Of a DNA stretch of 64,000 bases, positions 51,163 to 60,025 are shown in pieces. A program made the position numbers and the translations under genes. The notes under the pieces are model-generated. The model ran no database searches. It was not told where the DNA came from and worked only from the letters and a program-made list of their open reading frames with translations. The stretch is from Burkholderia cepacia. GTDB lineage: Bacteria; Pseudomonadota; Gammaproteobacteria; Burkholderiales; Burkholderiaceae. Location: contig NZ_CP013443.1 in NCBI RefSeq assembly GCF_001718835.1, forward strand, positions 3,472,001 to 3,536,000, written 5' to 3'. Numbering within the stretch: position 1 is the first letter of the stretch; every line of letters starts with the position of its first letter.

Positions 51163-52596
51163 ATGACGTACCGCAACGAATCTGCCTGGATCCAGCCCGC
51201 CGCGCCGGCCGCCGCACCGCGCACGACGCAGGCGCGCTCGACCGCCGAATACCGCGCGCTCGACGCCGCGCACCACATTCACCCGTTCTCGGACATGGGT
51301 GCGCTGAACCGCGCGGGCAGCCGCGTGATCGTGAAGGCCGACGGCGTCTACCTGTGGGACTCGGACGGCAACAAGGTCATCGACGGGATGGCCGGCCTCT
51401 GGTGCGTGAACGTCGGCTACGGCCGCAAGGAACTCGCCGACGCCGCGTATCGCCAGATCCAGGAACTGCCGTTCTACAACACCTTCTTCAAGACCACGCA
51501 CCCGCCGGTGATCGAACTCTCCGCGATGCTCGCGGAAGTCACGCCGGCCGGCTTCAACCACTTCTTCTATTGCAACAGCGGCTCGGAAGGCAACGACACC
51601 GTGCTGCGCCTCGTGCACCAGTACTGGCGCGTGCAGGGCCAGCCGCAGAAGAAGTTCGTGATCTCGCGCAAGAACGGCTACCACGGCTCGACGATCGCCG
51701 GCGGCACGCTCGGCGGGATGGGCTACATGCACGAGCAGATGCCGTCGAAGGTCGAGCACATCGTGCACATCGACCAGCCGTATTTCTTCGGCGAGGCGCA
51801 GCCGGGCGAGACGCCGGAAGCGTTCGGCCTCGCGCGCGCGCAGCAGCTCGAGGCGAAGATCCTCGAACTCGGCGCGGAGAACGTCGCGGCGTTCATCGGC
51901 GAGCCGTTCCAGGGCGCGGGCGGCGTGATCTTCCCGCCGTCGACGTACTGGCCGGAAATCCAGCGGATCTGCCGCAAGTACGACATCCTGCTGGTGGCCG
52001 ACGAAGTGATCGGCGGGTTCGGGCGCACCGGCGAATGGTTCGCGCACCAGCACTTCGGCTTCGAGCCGGACCTGATCACGATGGCCAAGGGCCTGACGTC
52101 GGGCTACGTGCCGATGGGCGCGGTCGGCATTCACGAGCGCGTGGCGCGGCCGATCATCGACAACGGCGAATTCAATCACGGCCTCACGTACTCGGGCCAC
52201 CCGGTGGCGGCGGCCGTCGCGGTCGCGAACCTGAAGCTGCTGCGCGACGAGGGCATCGTCGAGCGCGTGAAGCACGACACGGGCCCGTACTTCCAGGCGC
52301 TGATGCGCGAGACCTTCGCGCGTCACCCGATCGTCGGCGAGGTGCACGGCCACGGCCTCGTCGCGAGCCTGCAGCTCGCCGAGGCGCCGGCCGAACGCCG
52401 CCGCTTCGCGAACGGCGGCGACGTCGGCACGATCTGCCGCGACTTCTGCTTCAACGGCAACCTGATCATGCGCGCGACCGGCGACCGGATGCTGCTGTCG
52501 CCGCCGCTCGTGATCTCGCGTCAGGAAATCGATGAACTCGTATCGAAGGCGAAAAAAGCAGTCGATGCAACCGCCCAGCAACTGGGTATTTCGTAA
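51163..52596 (+). CDS. spuC: Putrescine (polyamine)-pyruvate aminotransferase, SpuC-like
   Basis: A 477-residue class III PLP-dependent aminotransferase. GSEGNDTVLRLVHQYW, KNGYHGSTIAGGTLGG, VADEVIGGFGRTGEWF (PLP-aspartate) and Schiff-base Lys309 in TMAKGLTSGY. The long N-terminus and DHIHPF-like entry match SpuC of Pseudomonas, which transaminates putrescine to 4-aminobutyraldehyde. It gives a route parallel to gamma-glutamylation. Confidence 0.85.
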   Translation: MTYRNESAWIQPAAPAAAPRTTQARSTAEYRALDAAHHIHPFSDMGALNRAGSRVIVKADGVYLWDSDGNKVIDGMAGLWCVNVGYGRKELADAAYRQIQELPFYNTFFKTTHPPVIELSAMLAEVTPAGFNHFFYCNSGSEGNDTVLRLVHQYWRVQGQPQKKFVISRKNGYHGSTIAGGTLGGMGYMHEQMPSKVEHIVHIDQPYFFGEAQPGETPEAFGLARAQQLEAKILELGAENVAAFIGEPFQGAGGVIFPPSTYWPEIQRICRKYDILLVADEVIGGFGRTGEWFAHQHFGFEPDLITMAKGLTSGYVPMGAVGIHERVARPIIDNGEFNHGLTYSGHPVAAAVAVANLKLLRDEGIVERVKHDTGPYFQALMRETFARHPIVGEVHGHGLVASLQLAEAPAERRRFANGGDVGTICRDFCFNGNLIMRATGDRMLLSPPLVISRQEIDELVSKAKKAVDATAQQLGIS

Positions 52597-52657
52597 CGGT
52601 TTTGCCTACGGGCCGCGGCGTGCGCGCCGCGGCTCACCTTACCAGGGGAATTCCACC

Positions 52658-53773
52658 ATGCGTGCCTGCTTTCTTCGCCAAGCCTGTTCCGTTGCCGCCC
52701 TTGCCGCCGCGGCCGCGTTCACGTCGGTCGCCAGCCCGTCGGCGCGTGCCGACGAGCTGAACGTCTACAACTGGTCCGACTACATCGCACCGGACACGAT
52801 CCCGAACTTCCAGAAGCAGACCGGCATCCACGTCAAGTACGACAACTACGACAGCGACGACACGCTGCAGGCGAAGCTGCTTGCCGGCAGTTCGGGCTAC
52901 GACATCGTCGTGCCGACGTCGAACTACATGGCCAAGCAGATCCAGGCCGGCGTCTACCAGAAGCTCGACAAGTCGAAGCTGCCGAACCTCGCGAACCTCG
53001 ATCCGCTGCTGATGAAGATGATCTCGGACGCCGATCCGGGCAACCAGTACGGCGTGCCCTGGGCCTACGGCACGGACGGCATCGGCTACAACGTGCAGGC
53101 GGTGAAGAAGGCGCTCGGCGACAAGGCGCCGGTCGACAGCTGGGCGCTGGTGTTCGACCCGGCCAACATGGCGAAGCTCAAGAGCTGCGGCGTGTCGTTC
53201 CTCGACCAGGCCGTCGACGTGTTCGCCGCGACGCTGCAGTACATGGGCAAGGACCCGAACAGCACGAACCCCGCCGACTACCAGGCGGCGTTCGAGGTCC
53301 TGAAGAAAGTCCGCCCGTACATCACCCAGTTCAACTCGTCCGGCTACATCAACGACCTCGCGAACAACGACGTGTGCGTCGTGCTCGGCTGGTCGGGCGA
53401 CGTCGGCATCGCGCACCGCCGCGCGGCCGAAGCGAAGCGCTCGTACGACATCAGGTTCGCGAACCCGAAGGAAGGCGGCCTGCTGTGGTTCGACGTGATG
53501 GTGATCCCGAAGGATGCGCCGCACCCGGAGGCCGCGCTGAAGTGGATCAACTACGTCTCCGATCCGAAGGTCAACGCGGCGATCACCAACACGGTGTTCT
53601 ACCCGACCGCGAACAAGGCCGCGCACCAGTTCGTCACGCCGGCCGTCGCGCAGGACCCGACCGTCTACCCGCCCGAAGACGTGCTGAAGAAGATGGTGCT
53701 GATGAAGCCGATGCCGGCCGACATCCTGCGCCTCGAGAACCGTCTGTGGGCCCAGTTGAAGACGGGCCACTGA
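52658..53773 (+). CDS. potF: Putrescine ABC transporter substrate-binding protein
   Basis: A 371-residue periplasmic protein. Signal ends SARA (about 31); ELNVYNWSDYIAPDTI is the PotD/PotF start. The acidic polyamine-binding residues are in WSDY, AYGTDGIGYN and the WSGD region. It delivers putrescine (or related diamines) to PotGHI encoded downstream. A spermidine preference cannot be excluded. Confidence 0.9.
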   Translation: MRACFLRQACSVAALAAAAAFTSVASPSARADELNVYNWSDYIAPDTIPNFQKQTGIHVKYDNYDSDDTLQAKLLAGSSGYDIVVPTSNYMAKQIQAGVYQKLDKSKLPNLANLDPLLMKMISDADPGNQYGVPWAYGTDGIGYNVQAVKKALGDKAPVDSWALVFDPANMAKLKSCGVSFLDQAVDVFAATLQYMGKDPNSTNPADYQAAFEVLKKVRPYITQFNSSGYINDLANNDVCVVLGWSGDVGIAHRRAAEAKRSYDIRFANPKEGGLLWFDVMVIPKDAPHPEAALKWINYVSDPKVNAAITNTVFYPTANKAAHQFVTPAVAQDPTVYPPEDVLKKMVLMKPMPADILRLENRLWAQLKTGH

Positions 53774-53899
53774 TCGCCCTGCGCGCCGCGTACTGACCGT
53801 CCGCCCGCGCGCCCCGCTCCACCGGCGCGAGCCGTTGTCCGTGAGTCGCATGGCGCGCCTCGCGCGGGGACGCTCACGCCTGCAATCCGTGAAGAACGA

Positions 53900-55066
53900 A
53901 TGGTGAATCCCATGCAATCGATACCCTCTTCCGCCGCTGCACGACAGACCCAACCGGCCCCCGCGGCCCGTACGCAAAACGACGCGTTCGTGCGCATCGA
54001 AAACGTCGTGAAGAAATTCGGCGACAGCACGGCCGTCGACAACGTGAGCCTGACGATCGCGAAGAACGAGCTGTTCGCGCTGCTCGGCAGCTCCGGCTGC
54101 GGCAAGTCGACGCTGCTGCGCATGCTCGCCGGGCTCGAGACGGCCACCTCCGGCAAGATCTTCGTCGACGGCGAGGACCTCGCGTCGCTGCCGCCGTACC
54201 GCCGCCCGGTCAACATGATGTTCCAGTCGTACGCGCTGTTCCCGCACATGACGGTCGAATCGAACGTCGCGTTCGGCCTGAAGCAGGAAGGCACGCCGAA
54301 GAACGAGATCAGGGAGCGCGTGGCCGACGCGCTCGCGCTCGTGCAGATGAGCAAGTACGCGAAGCGCAAGCCGCATCAGCTCTCCGGCGGCCAGCAGCAG
54401 CGCGTCGCGCTGGCCCGCTCGCTCGTCAAGCGCCCGAAGCTGCTGCTGCTCGACGAGCCGATGTCCGCGCTCGACAAGAAGATCCGCCAGAAGACCCAGC
54501 TCGAACTCGTGAACATCATCGAGAAGGTCGACGTGACCTGCGTGATGGTCACGCACGACCAGGAAGAGGCGATGACGATGGCGAGCCGCCTCGCGGTGAT
54601 GAGCGAGGGCAAGATCGTGCAGATCGGCGCGCCGGGCGAGGTCTACGAGTTTCCGAACAGCCGTTTCTCCGCCGAATTCATCGGCTCGACGAACCTGTTC
54701 GAGGGCCGCGTGGTCGAGGACGAACCCGACCACATCTTCGTCGAAAGCGACGACCTCGAGGCGCGCATGTACGTGAGCCACGGCATCACGGGCCCGCTCG
54801 GCATGCCGGTCGGCATCTCGGTGCGCCCGGAGCGCATCCACGTGTCGCGCGAGAAGCCGGGCTCGAAACACAACTGGGCGCGCGGCGTCGTGACCGACAT
54901 CGCGTACATGGGCAGCTACTCGCTGTACCACGTGCGCCTGCCGAGCGGCAAGACGGTGGTGTCGAACCTGTCGAGCTCGCACCTGATGAACGACAACGCG
55001 CCGGCGTGGAACGACGACGTGTTCGTGTCGTGGTCGCCGGCCAGCGGCGTCGTGCTGACGCAATGA
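53900..55066 (+). CDS. potG: Putrescine ABC transporter ATP-binding protein
   Basis: A 388-residue ATPase: Walker A GSSGCGKST (63-71), Q-loop FQSYALFPHM, signature LSGGQQQR, Walker B LLLLDEP, H-loop VTHDQ, then a TOBE domain (GLFEGRVVED, ISVRPERIHVS). Upstream 126 bp contain no gene. Overlaps potH by 4 bp. Confidence 0.93.
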   Translation: MVNPMQSIPSSAAARQTQPAPAARTQNDAFVRIENVVKKFGDSTAVDNVSLTIAKNELFALLGSSGCGKSTLLRMLAGLETATSGKIFVDGEDLASLPPYRRPVNMMFQSYALFPHMTVESNVAFGLKQEGTPKNEIRERVADALALVQMSKYAKRKPHQLSGGQQQRVALARSLVKRPKLLLLDEPMSALDKKIRQKTQLELVNIIEKVDVTCVMVTHDQEEAMTMASRLAVMSEGKIVQIGAPGEVYEFPNSRFSAEFIGSTNLFEGRVVEDEPDHIFVESDDLEARMYVSHGITGPLGMPVGISVRPERIHVSREKPGSKHNWARGVVTDIAYMGSYSLYHVRLPSGKTVVSNLSSSHLMNDNAPAWNDDVFVSWSPASGVVLTQ

Positions 55067-56049
55067 GAACTTCCGCCCCCTCCTCCTCCGCGCCGGTGTC
55101 GTCCGGCGCCGTGGCCGCGGCAGCGGCCCCCGCGCGCAAGCGCCGCTTCGCCGTGCTGTCGCGCTTCCTGCCGTCGGGCCGCAGCGTCGCGATCGGCGTG
55201 CCGTTCGTGTGGCTCGCGATCTTCTTCGCGCTGCCGTTCGTGCTGGTGCTGAAGATCAGCTTCGCCGACCAGGTGATGGGCATCCCGCCGTACACGTCGC
55301 TCGTCGAGATCAAGGACGGCGTCGTGCACTTCGCGCTGCAGCTGTCGCACTACGCGTTCCTGCTGCAGGACGACCTGTACATCGCGACCTACCTCAGCTC
55401 GCTGAAGATGGCCGCCGTGTCGACGGTGCTGTGCCTGCTGATCGGCTATCCGATGGCGTACTACATCGCACGCTCGGAACCGAACCGCCGCAACGTGCTG
55501 ATGATGGCCGTGATGCTGCCGTTCTGGACGTCGTTCCTGATCCGCGTGTACGCATGGATCGGAATCCTGAAGGACGACGGCCTGCTGAACCACGCGCTGA
55601 TCGCGCTGGGCATCATCCACACGCCGCTGCGGCTCTATCACAGCGACGCGGGCGTCTACATCGGGATGGTCTATTCGTACCTGCCGTTCATGGTGATGCC
55701 GCTGTACGCGCACCTCGTGAAGATGGACCTGACGCTGCTCGAGGCCGCGTACGACCTGGGCGCGAAGCCGTGGGTCGCGTTCACGCGCATCACGCTGCCG
55801 CTGTCGAAGAACGGGATCATCGCCGGCAGCCTGCTGGTGTTCATTCCGGCGGTGGGCGAGTACGTGATTCCCGAGCTGCTCGGCGGCGCGGACACGCTGA
55901 TGATCGGCCGCGTGATGTGGGACGAGTTCTTCAACAACATGGACTGGCCGATGGCGTCCGCGGTGACGGTCGCGATGGTGATGCTGCTGCTGGTGCCGAT
56001 GGCGCTGTTCCAGTACTACCAGGTCAAGGAACTGGAGGACGCGAAATGA
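55063..56049 (+). CDS. potH: Putrescine ABC transporter permease
   Basis: A 328-residue inner-membrane permease with six TM helices and an EAA loop (EAAYDLGAKPWVAFTRITLPLSK). A 35-residue Ser/Ala-rich N-terminal extension precedes TM1. The ATG overlaps the potG stop, and the stop overlaps the potI start, so translation is coupled. Confidence 0.92.
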   Translation: MRTSAPSSSAPVSSGAVAAAAAPARKRRFAVLSRFLPSGRSVAIGVPFVWLAIFFALPFVLVLKISFADQVMGIPPYTSLVEIKDGVVHFALQLSHYAFLLQDDLYIATYLSSLKMAAVSTVLCLLIGYPMAYYIARSEPNRRNVLMMAVMLPFWTSFLIRVYAWIGILKDDGLLNHALIALGIIHTPLRLYHSDAGVYIGMVYSYLPFMVMPLYAHLVKMDLTLLEAAYDLGAKPWVAFTRITLPLSKNGIIAGSLLVFIPAVGEYVIPELLGGADTLMIGRVMWDEFFNNMDWPMASAVTVAMVMLLLVPMALFQYYQVKELEDAK

Positions 56050-56879
56050 TCAAGCCGAGCAAACCGCTGTCGACGGGCGTCCTCGCCTTCGGCTTCCTGT
56101 TCCTGTACATCCCGATCATCAGCCTGGTGGTGTACTCGTTCAACGAGTCGAAGCTGGTGACGGTGTGGTCGGGCTTCTCGCTGAAGTGGTACAGCGCGCT
56201 GCTGGAGGACGACGAGCTGCTGACCGCCGCGTGGCTGTCGCTGAAGATCGGCCTCCTGACGGCCACCGCGTCGGTCGTGATCGGCACGTGGGCGGGTTTC
56301 GTGCTTGCGCGCTTCGGCCGCTTCAAGGGCTTCACGCTGTACACGGGGATGATCAACGCGCCGCTGGTGATACCGGAGGTGATCCAGGGGATCTCGCTGC
56401 TGTTGCTGTTCGTTGCGCTGGAGCAGATGTTCGGCTGGCCGAAGGGGCGCGGGATGGTGACGATCTGGATCGGCCACGTGATGCTGTGCGTGTCGTACGT
56501 GGCGATCATCGTGCAGTCGCGCGTGAAGGAGATGAACAAGTCGCTGGAGGAGGCGGCGCTCGACCTGGGCGCGACGCCGCTGAAGGTGTTCTTCGTGGTG
56601 ACGCTGCCGCTGATCTCGCAGGCGCTGCTGTCGGGGTGGCTGCTGTCGTTCACGCTGTCGATCGACGACCTGGTGCTGTCGGCGTTCCTGTCGGGGCCGG
56701 GGTCGACGACGCTGCCGCTGGTGGTGTTCTCGCGGGTGCGGCTGGGGCTGAACCCGGAGATGAACGCGCTGGCGACGCTGTTCATCACGGCCGTGACGAT
56801 CGGCGTGATCGTCGTGAACCGGATGATGATCGCGCGCGAGCGGCGCCGCGTGGCCGACCTGCGGCTCGCGTTTTCCTGA
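56046..56879 (+). CDS. potI: Putrescine ABC transporter permease
   Basis: A 277-residue permease with six TM helices (first LAFGFLFLYIPIISLVVYS) and the EAA loop EEAALDLGATPLKVFFVVTLPLIS. It pairs with PotH. Followed after 128 bp by the DUF3138 gene. Confidence 0.92.
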   Translation: MIKPSKPLSTGVLAFGFLFLYIPIISLVVYSFNESKLVTVWSGFSLKWYSALLEDDELLTAAWLSLKIGLLTATASVVIGTWAGFVLARFGRFKGFTLYTGMINAPLVIPEVIQGISLLLLFVALEQMFGWPKGRGMVTIWIGHVMLCVSYVAIIVQSRVKEMNKSLEEAALDLGATPLKVFFVVTLPLISQALLSGWLLSFTLSIDDLVLSAFLSGPGSTTLPLVVFSRVRLGLNPEMNALATLFITAVTIGVIVVNRMMIARERRRVADLRLAFS

Positions 56880-57007
56880 CCGCCCCGCTCACCGCTCATC
56901 CATCAAAACAATGACGCGGCCCCGTGCGTTCCGACTGATGCGCCGCACGGGCGCCGCGCTGCGCTCATCGCACTTTTGCCGACATACGACCGCTAGGAGA
57001 ATCCGCA

Positions 57008-58597
57008 ATGAAGAAGAAACTGATCTGCCTGCTGGTGGCCGGCGCGTTGCCGGGCATCGCGCTGGCCGACTCGACATCCGCCGAGATCAAGGCGCTGCAG
57101 GCGCAGGTCGCGGCACTGCAGAAACAGATGAAGGCGATGCAGGCGCAGCTCGCCGCGCAGCCGGGCGGCGGCGCGAGCGCGATCGCACAAGGCGGCGCGC
57201 CGGCCGGCGGCAGGCCGGTTGCGGTGGCCAAAGTGGCCGTCGATCCGGGCTCGCCGGACTACGGCAAGGCGCAGGCGACGCTGACCAACGACGAAGTCGG
57301 CGAAATGAAGCAGCAGATCGCGAACCAGCAGCTGAAGGTCGATTCGCTGACGGACGCGGCCAACACCGGCCCGCTGGCCGGCCTGTCGGTCACCGGCTAC
57401 ATCGACCCGACCTACATCTACAACCGCGCGGCCGGCACGTCGTCGTTCCTGTTCGCGAACCACGAGAACGCGTACAACTACTTCAACAGCACGTTCGGCG
57501 ACCTCTACCTCGACATCAAGAAGACCTTCGGCGTCGGCCCGATGGCGCCGTCGGCGGAAATCACGCTGATGCCGAACCGCGGCAACGGCATCACGCTGCT
57601 GCAGAACTCGCGCGGCTCGATCACCGACAACCTGCTGAACACGGCGGTCATCAACGTGCCGATCACCGCCGAGACGACGCTCGTCGCCGGCTTGATCCCG
57701 AGCTTCGGCGGCTACGAGGTGCAGCAGTCGAACCAGATGCTCACGCTCACGCACAACCTGCTGTACGACTTCTCGGATCCGGGCAGCTACGTCGGTATCG
57801 GCGCGAACTACACGAAGGGCAACTGGGCGTGGAAGTTCTTCGTCGGCAACGAGCAGTACCGCACGTACGGCTCGGTCACGCAGACCGGCACCAACGCGCT
57901 CGGCGACCCGATCACGACCAGCAACAAGGTGCCGACCTTCACCGCGCGCGCGGACTACACGTGGTCGAGCGCGCTCGACATCGGCGGGTCGTTCAACATC
58001 GGGCGGCAGACGCTCGCAAGCGCGCTCGACTCGAACGGCGTGGTCCACTACGGCCCCGGCGGCAATGCGCCGAGCGCGTACGGCTCGTTCTTCTTCGGCG
58101 AACTCGACGCGACCTACACGCTCGCCGATGTGCAGTACAACGCCGAAGTCGACTACGGCCGTCAGCAGCATGCGGCGTTCAACGGCGGGCTCGCGCAGTG
58201 GTACGGCCTGTCGCTGCTCGCGCACCGCAAGTTCAACGCGCCGGTGGTCGGCCGCATGGGCGTGACGCTGCGCTACGACCTGCTCGCGAACTGGAAGAAC
58301 GGCGGCGGCGGTGGCGGCATCGCGCTGAACGGCAACGGGATGGATCCGAACAACGGCTTCGGCGTCGACGCGGACTGCCTCGCGCTGTCGAAGGCCGGCG
58401 GCGGCCTCGGCTTCGAGTGCAAGGGCGCGGTACGCCAGGACGTCGCGCTCGACCTGCTGTTCTATCCGACCCAGCAGATCACCGTGAAGGTCGAATACCG
58501 GCACGACTGGGCGAACAACAAGGTGTTCCTGCGCCACGACGGGTCGTACGGCAAGTCCAACGACCTGCTCGCCACGCAGTTCATCTATTCGTTCTGA
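57008..58597 (+). CDS. DUF3138 family predicted outer-membrane barrel
   Basis: A 529-residue exported protein. Signal ends ALA (about 20). An N-terminal coiled coil (EIKALQAQVAALQKQMKAMQ) and a Gly/Ala-rich linker are followed by a long beta-rich region from LSVTGYIDPTYIYN to a terminal aromatic FIYSF, typical of outer-membrane barrels. TAGGAGAA precedes the ATG. It sits in the putrescine run, so it may be a channel for polyamines; this is inference. Confidence 0.82.
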   Translation: MKKKLICLLVAGALPGIALADSTSAEIKALQAQVAALQKQMKAMQAQLAAQPGGGASAIAQGGAPAGGRPVAVAKVAVDPGSPDYGKAQATLTNDEVGEMKQQIANQQLKVDSLTDAANTGPLAGLSVTGYIDPTYIYNRAAGTSSFLFANHENAYNYFNSTFGDLYLDIKKTFGVGPMAPSAEITLMPNRGNGITLLQNSRGSITDNLLNTAVINVPITAETTLVAGLIPSFGGYEVQQSNQMLTLTHNLLYDFSDPGSYVGIGANYTKGNWAWKFFVGNEQYRTYGSVTQTGTNALGDPITTSNKVPTFTARADYTWSSALDIGGSFNIGRQTLASALDSNGVVHYGPGGNAPSAYGSFFFGELDATYTLADVQYNAEVDYGRQQHAAFNGGLAQWYGLSLLAHRKFNAPVVGRMGVTLRYDLLANWKNGGGGGGIALNGNGMDPNNGFGVDADCLALSKAGGGLGFECKGAVRQDVALDLLFYPTQQITVKVEYRHDWANNKVFLRHDGSYGKSNDLLATQFIYSF

Positions 58598-58604
58598 TGC
58601 CCGC

Positions 58605-58643
58605 CGCGCGGGGCGCCGCGCAGCGCGCGCGGCGTCCCGCGCG
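58605..58643. repeat. 17-bp-stem hairpin between DUF3138 and puuB genes
   Basis: Arms start CGCGCGGGGCGCCGCGC (58605-58621) and pair with 58627-58643, one G-T wobble, loop AGCGC. No T-run; likely an mRNA-stabilising or processing structure within the operon. Confidence 0.7.
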
Positions 58644-58697
58644 ATGCATCGGGCAGGATTCCGGCGCCTCGCGCTCCGCATGGAGGAAATCGGTTTC

Positions 58698-60002
58698 ATG
58701 AGCCAGTCTTTCACCCGCCGCGCCGATGCGCTCGCGCGCGACTCGTACTACGAAGCGAGCGCAGCGCGCCCCGATGGCGACGACCCGGTGCTCGAAGGCA
58801 CGATCGACGTCGACGTCTGCGTGATCGGCGCCGGTTTCGCCGGCCTGTCGACGGCGCTCGACTGCCGCGCGCGCGGGCTGTCGGTCGCGGTGATCGACGC
58901 GCACCGGCCCGGCTGGGGCGCGTCGGGCCGCAACGGCGGGCAGGCGATCACCGGCTTCGCGAAGGACGAGGAAATCGAGCGGCAGCTCGGCGCCGACGGC
59001 GCGCGCGCCGCGTGGTCGCTGTCGCTCGACGGCGTCGCGCTGATCGCCGAGCGGATCGCGCGTTACGGGATCGACTGCGACTTCACGCGCGGCTACCTGA
59101 CGGTCGCGACGAAGCCGCGCCGCATCGACGACCTGCGCGCATGGATGGATGCCGCGACGTCGCGCTGGGGCCATCCGTCGCTGTCGTGGCTCGACACCGG
59201 CGCGATCCGCGCGCGCATCGCGTCGACACGCTATCTCGCGGGGGTCTACGATCCGCTGTCGGGCCACCTGCATCCGCTCAAGTATTGCCTCGGCCTCGCC
59301 GATGCCGCGCGCCGCGAAGGCGTCGCGCTGTACGCGCACACGCCCGCGCTCGACGTCGTGCGCGGGGCGCGGCCCGTCGTGCGCACGCCGTCGGGCGACG
59401 TGCGCTGCGGTTTCGTCGTGTCGTGCTGCAACGCGGGCCCCGGCGGCATCCTGCCGGCTGCGACGGCCGCCCGCATCGCGCCGGTCGCGTCGTACATCAT
59501 CGCGACCGAGCCGCTCGGCCAGGCGCGCGCCGACGCGCTGATCGCGCAGCGCGAAGCCGTGTGCGACAACAACTTCTTCCTCGACTATTTCCGGCTGTCG
59601 GCCGACCACCGGATGCTGTTCGGCGGTCGCGCGAATTCGGCCGGCGCATCACCCGCCTCGCTCGCCGAAACGATCCGGCGGCGCATGGCCGGCGTGTTCC
59701 CGCAGCTCGGCGACGTACGCGTCGACCACGCGTGGGGCGGCTTCGTCGACGTCACGCGCAACCGCGCGCCGGATTTCGGCGCGCTCGATCCGAACTTCTT
59801 CTACGTCCAGGGCTTCAGCGGGCACGGCGTCGCGCTCACCGGCATCGCCGGACGCGCGATCGCCGGCGCGATCGCGGGCGACACGCGCGCGTTCGACCTG
59901 TTCGCGCGCCTGCGCCACCGGCGTTTCCCCGGCGGCGACGCGTGGCGGCAACCCGCGCTCGAGCTCGGGATGCTGTACCACCGCGTCCGCGAGCTGTTCT
60001 AA
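58698..60002 (+). CDS. Gamma-glutamylputrescine oxidase-like FAD enzyme (copy 1)
   Basis: A 434-residue DAO-family flavoprotein. FAD loop CVIGAGFAGLSTALD (41-55), GWGASGRNGGQAITG, C-terminal GFSGHGVALTGIAGRAI. It oxidises an amine, probably gamma-glutamylputrescine, to the aldehyde with H2O2 release. GGAGGAAA lies ahead of the ATG at 58698. It is a diverged paralogue of the next gene. Confidence 0.85.
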   Translation: MSQSFTRRADALARDSYYEASAARPDGDDPVLEGTIDVDVCVIGAGFAGLSTALDCRARGLSVAVIDAHRPGWGASGRNGGQAITGFAKDEEIERQLGADGARAAWSLSLDGVALIAERIARYGIDCDFTRGYLTVATKPRRIDDLRAWMDAATSRWGHPSLSWLDTGAIRARIASTRYLAGVYDPLSGHLHPLKYCLGLADAARREGVALYAHTPALDVVRGARPVVRTPSGDVRCGFVVSCCNAGPGGILPAATAARIAPVASYIIATEPLGQARADALIAQREAVCDNNFFLDYFRLSADHRMLFGGRANSAGASPASLAETIRRRMAGVFPQLGDVRVDHAWGGFVDVTRNRAPDFGALDPNFFYVQGFSGHGVALTGIAGRAIAGAIAGDTRAFDLFARLRHRRFPGGDAWRQPALELGMLYHRVRELF

Positions 60003-60025
60003 GCCATTCATCCGTTCTCCTGACC

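Noticed and set aside
52634..55063. 809-codon antisense ORF over potF and potG
   Set aside because: Shadow frame; arginine- and histidine-rich, no recognisable domain, and both sense genes are certain.
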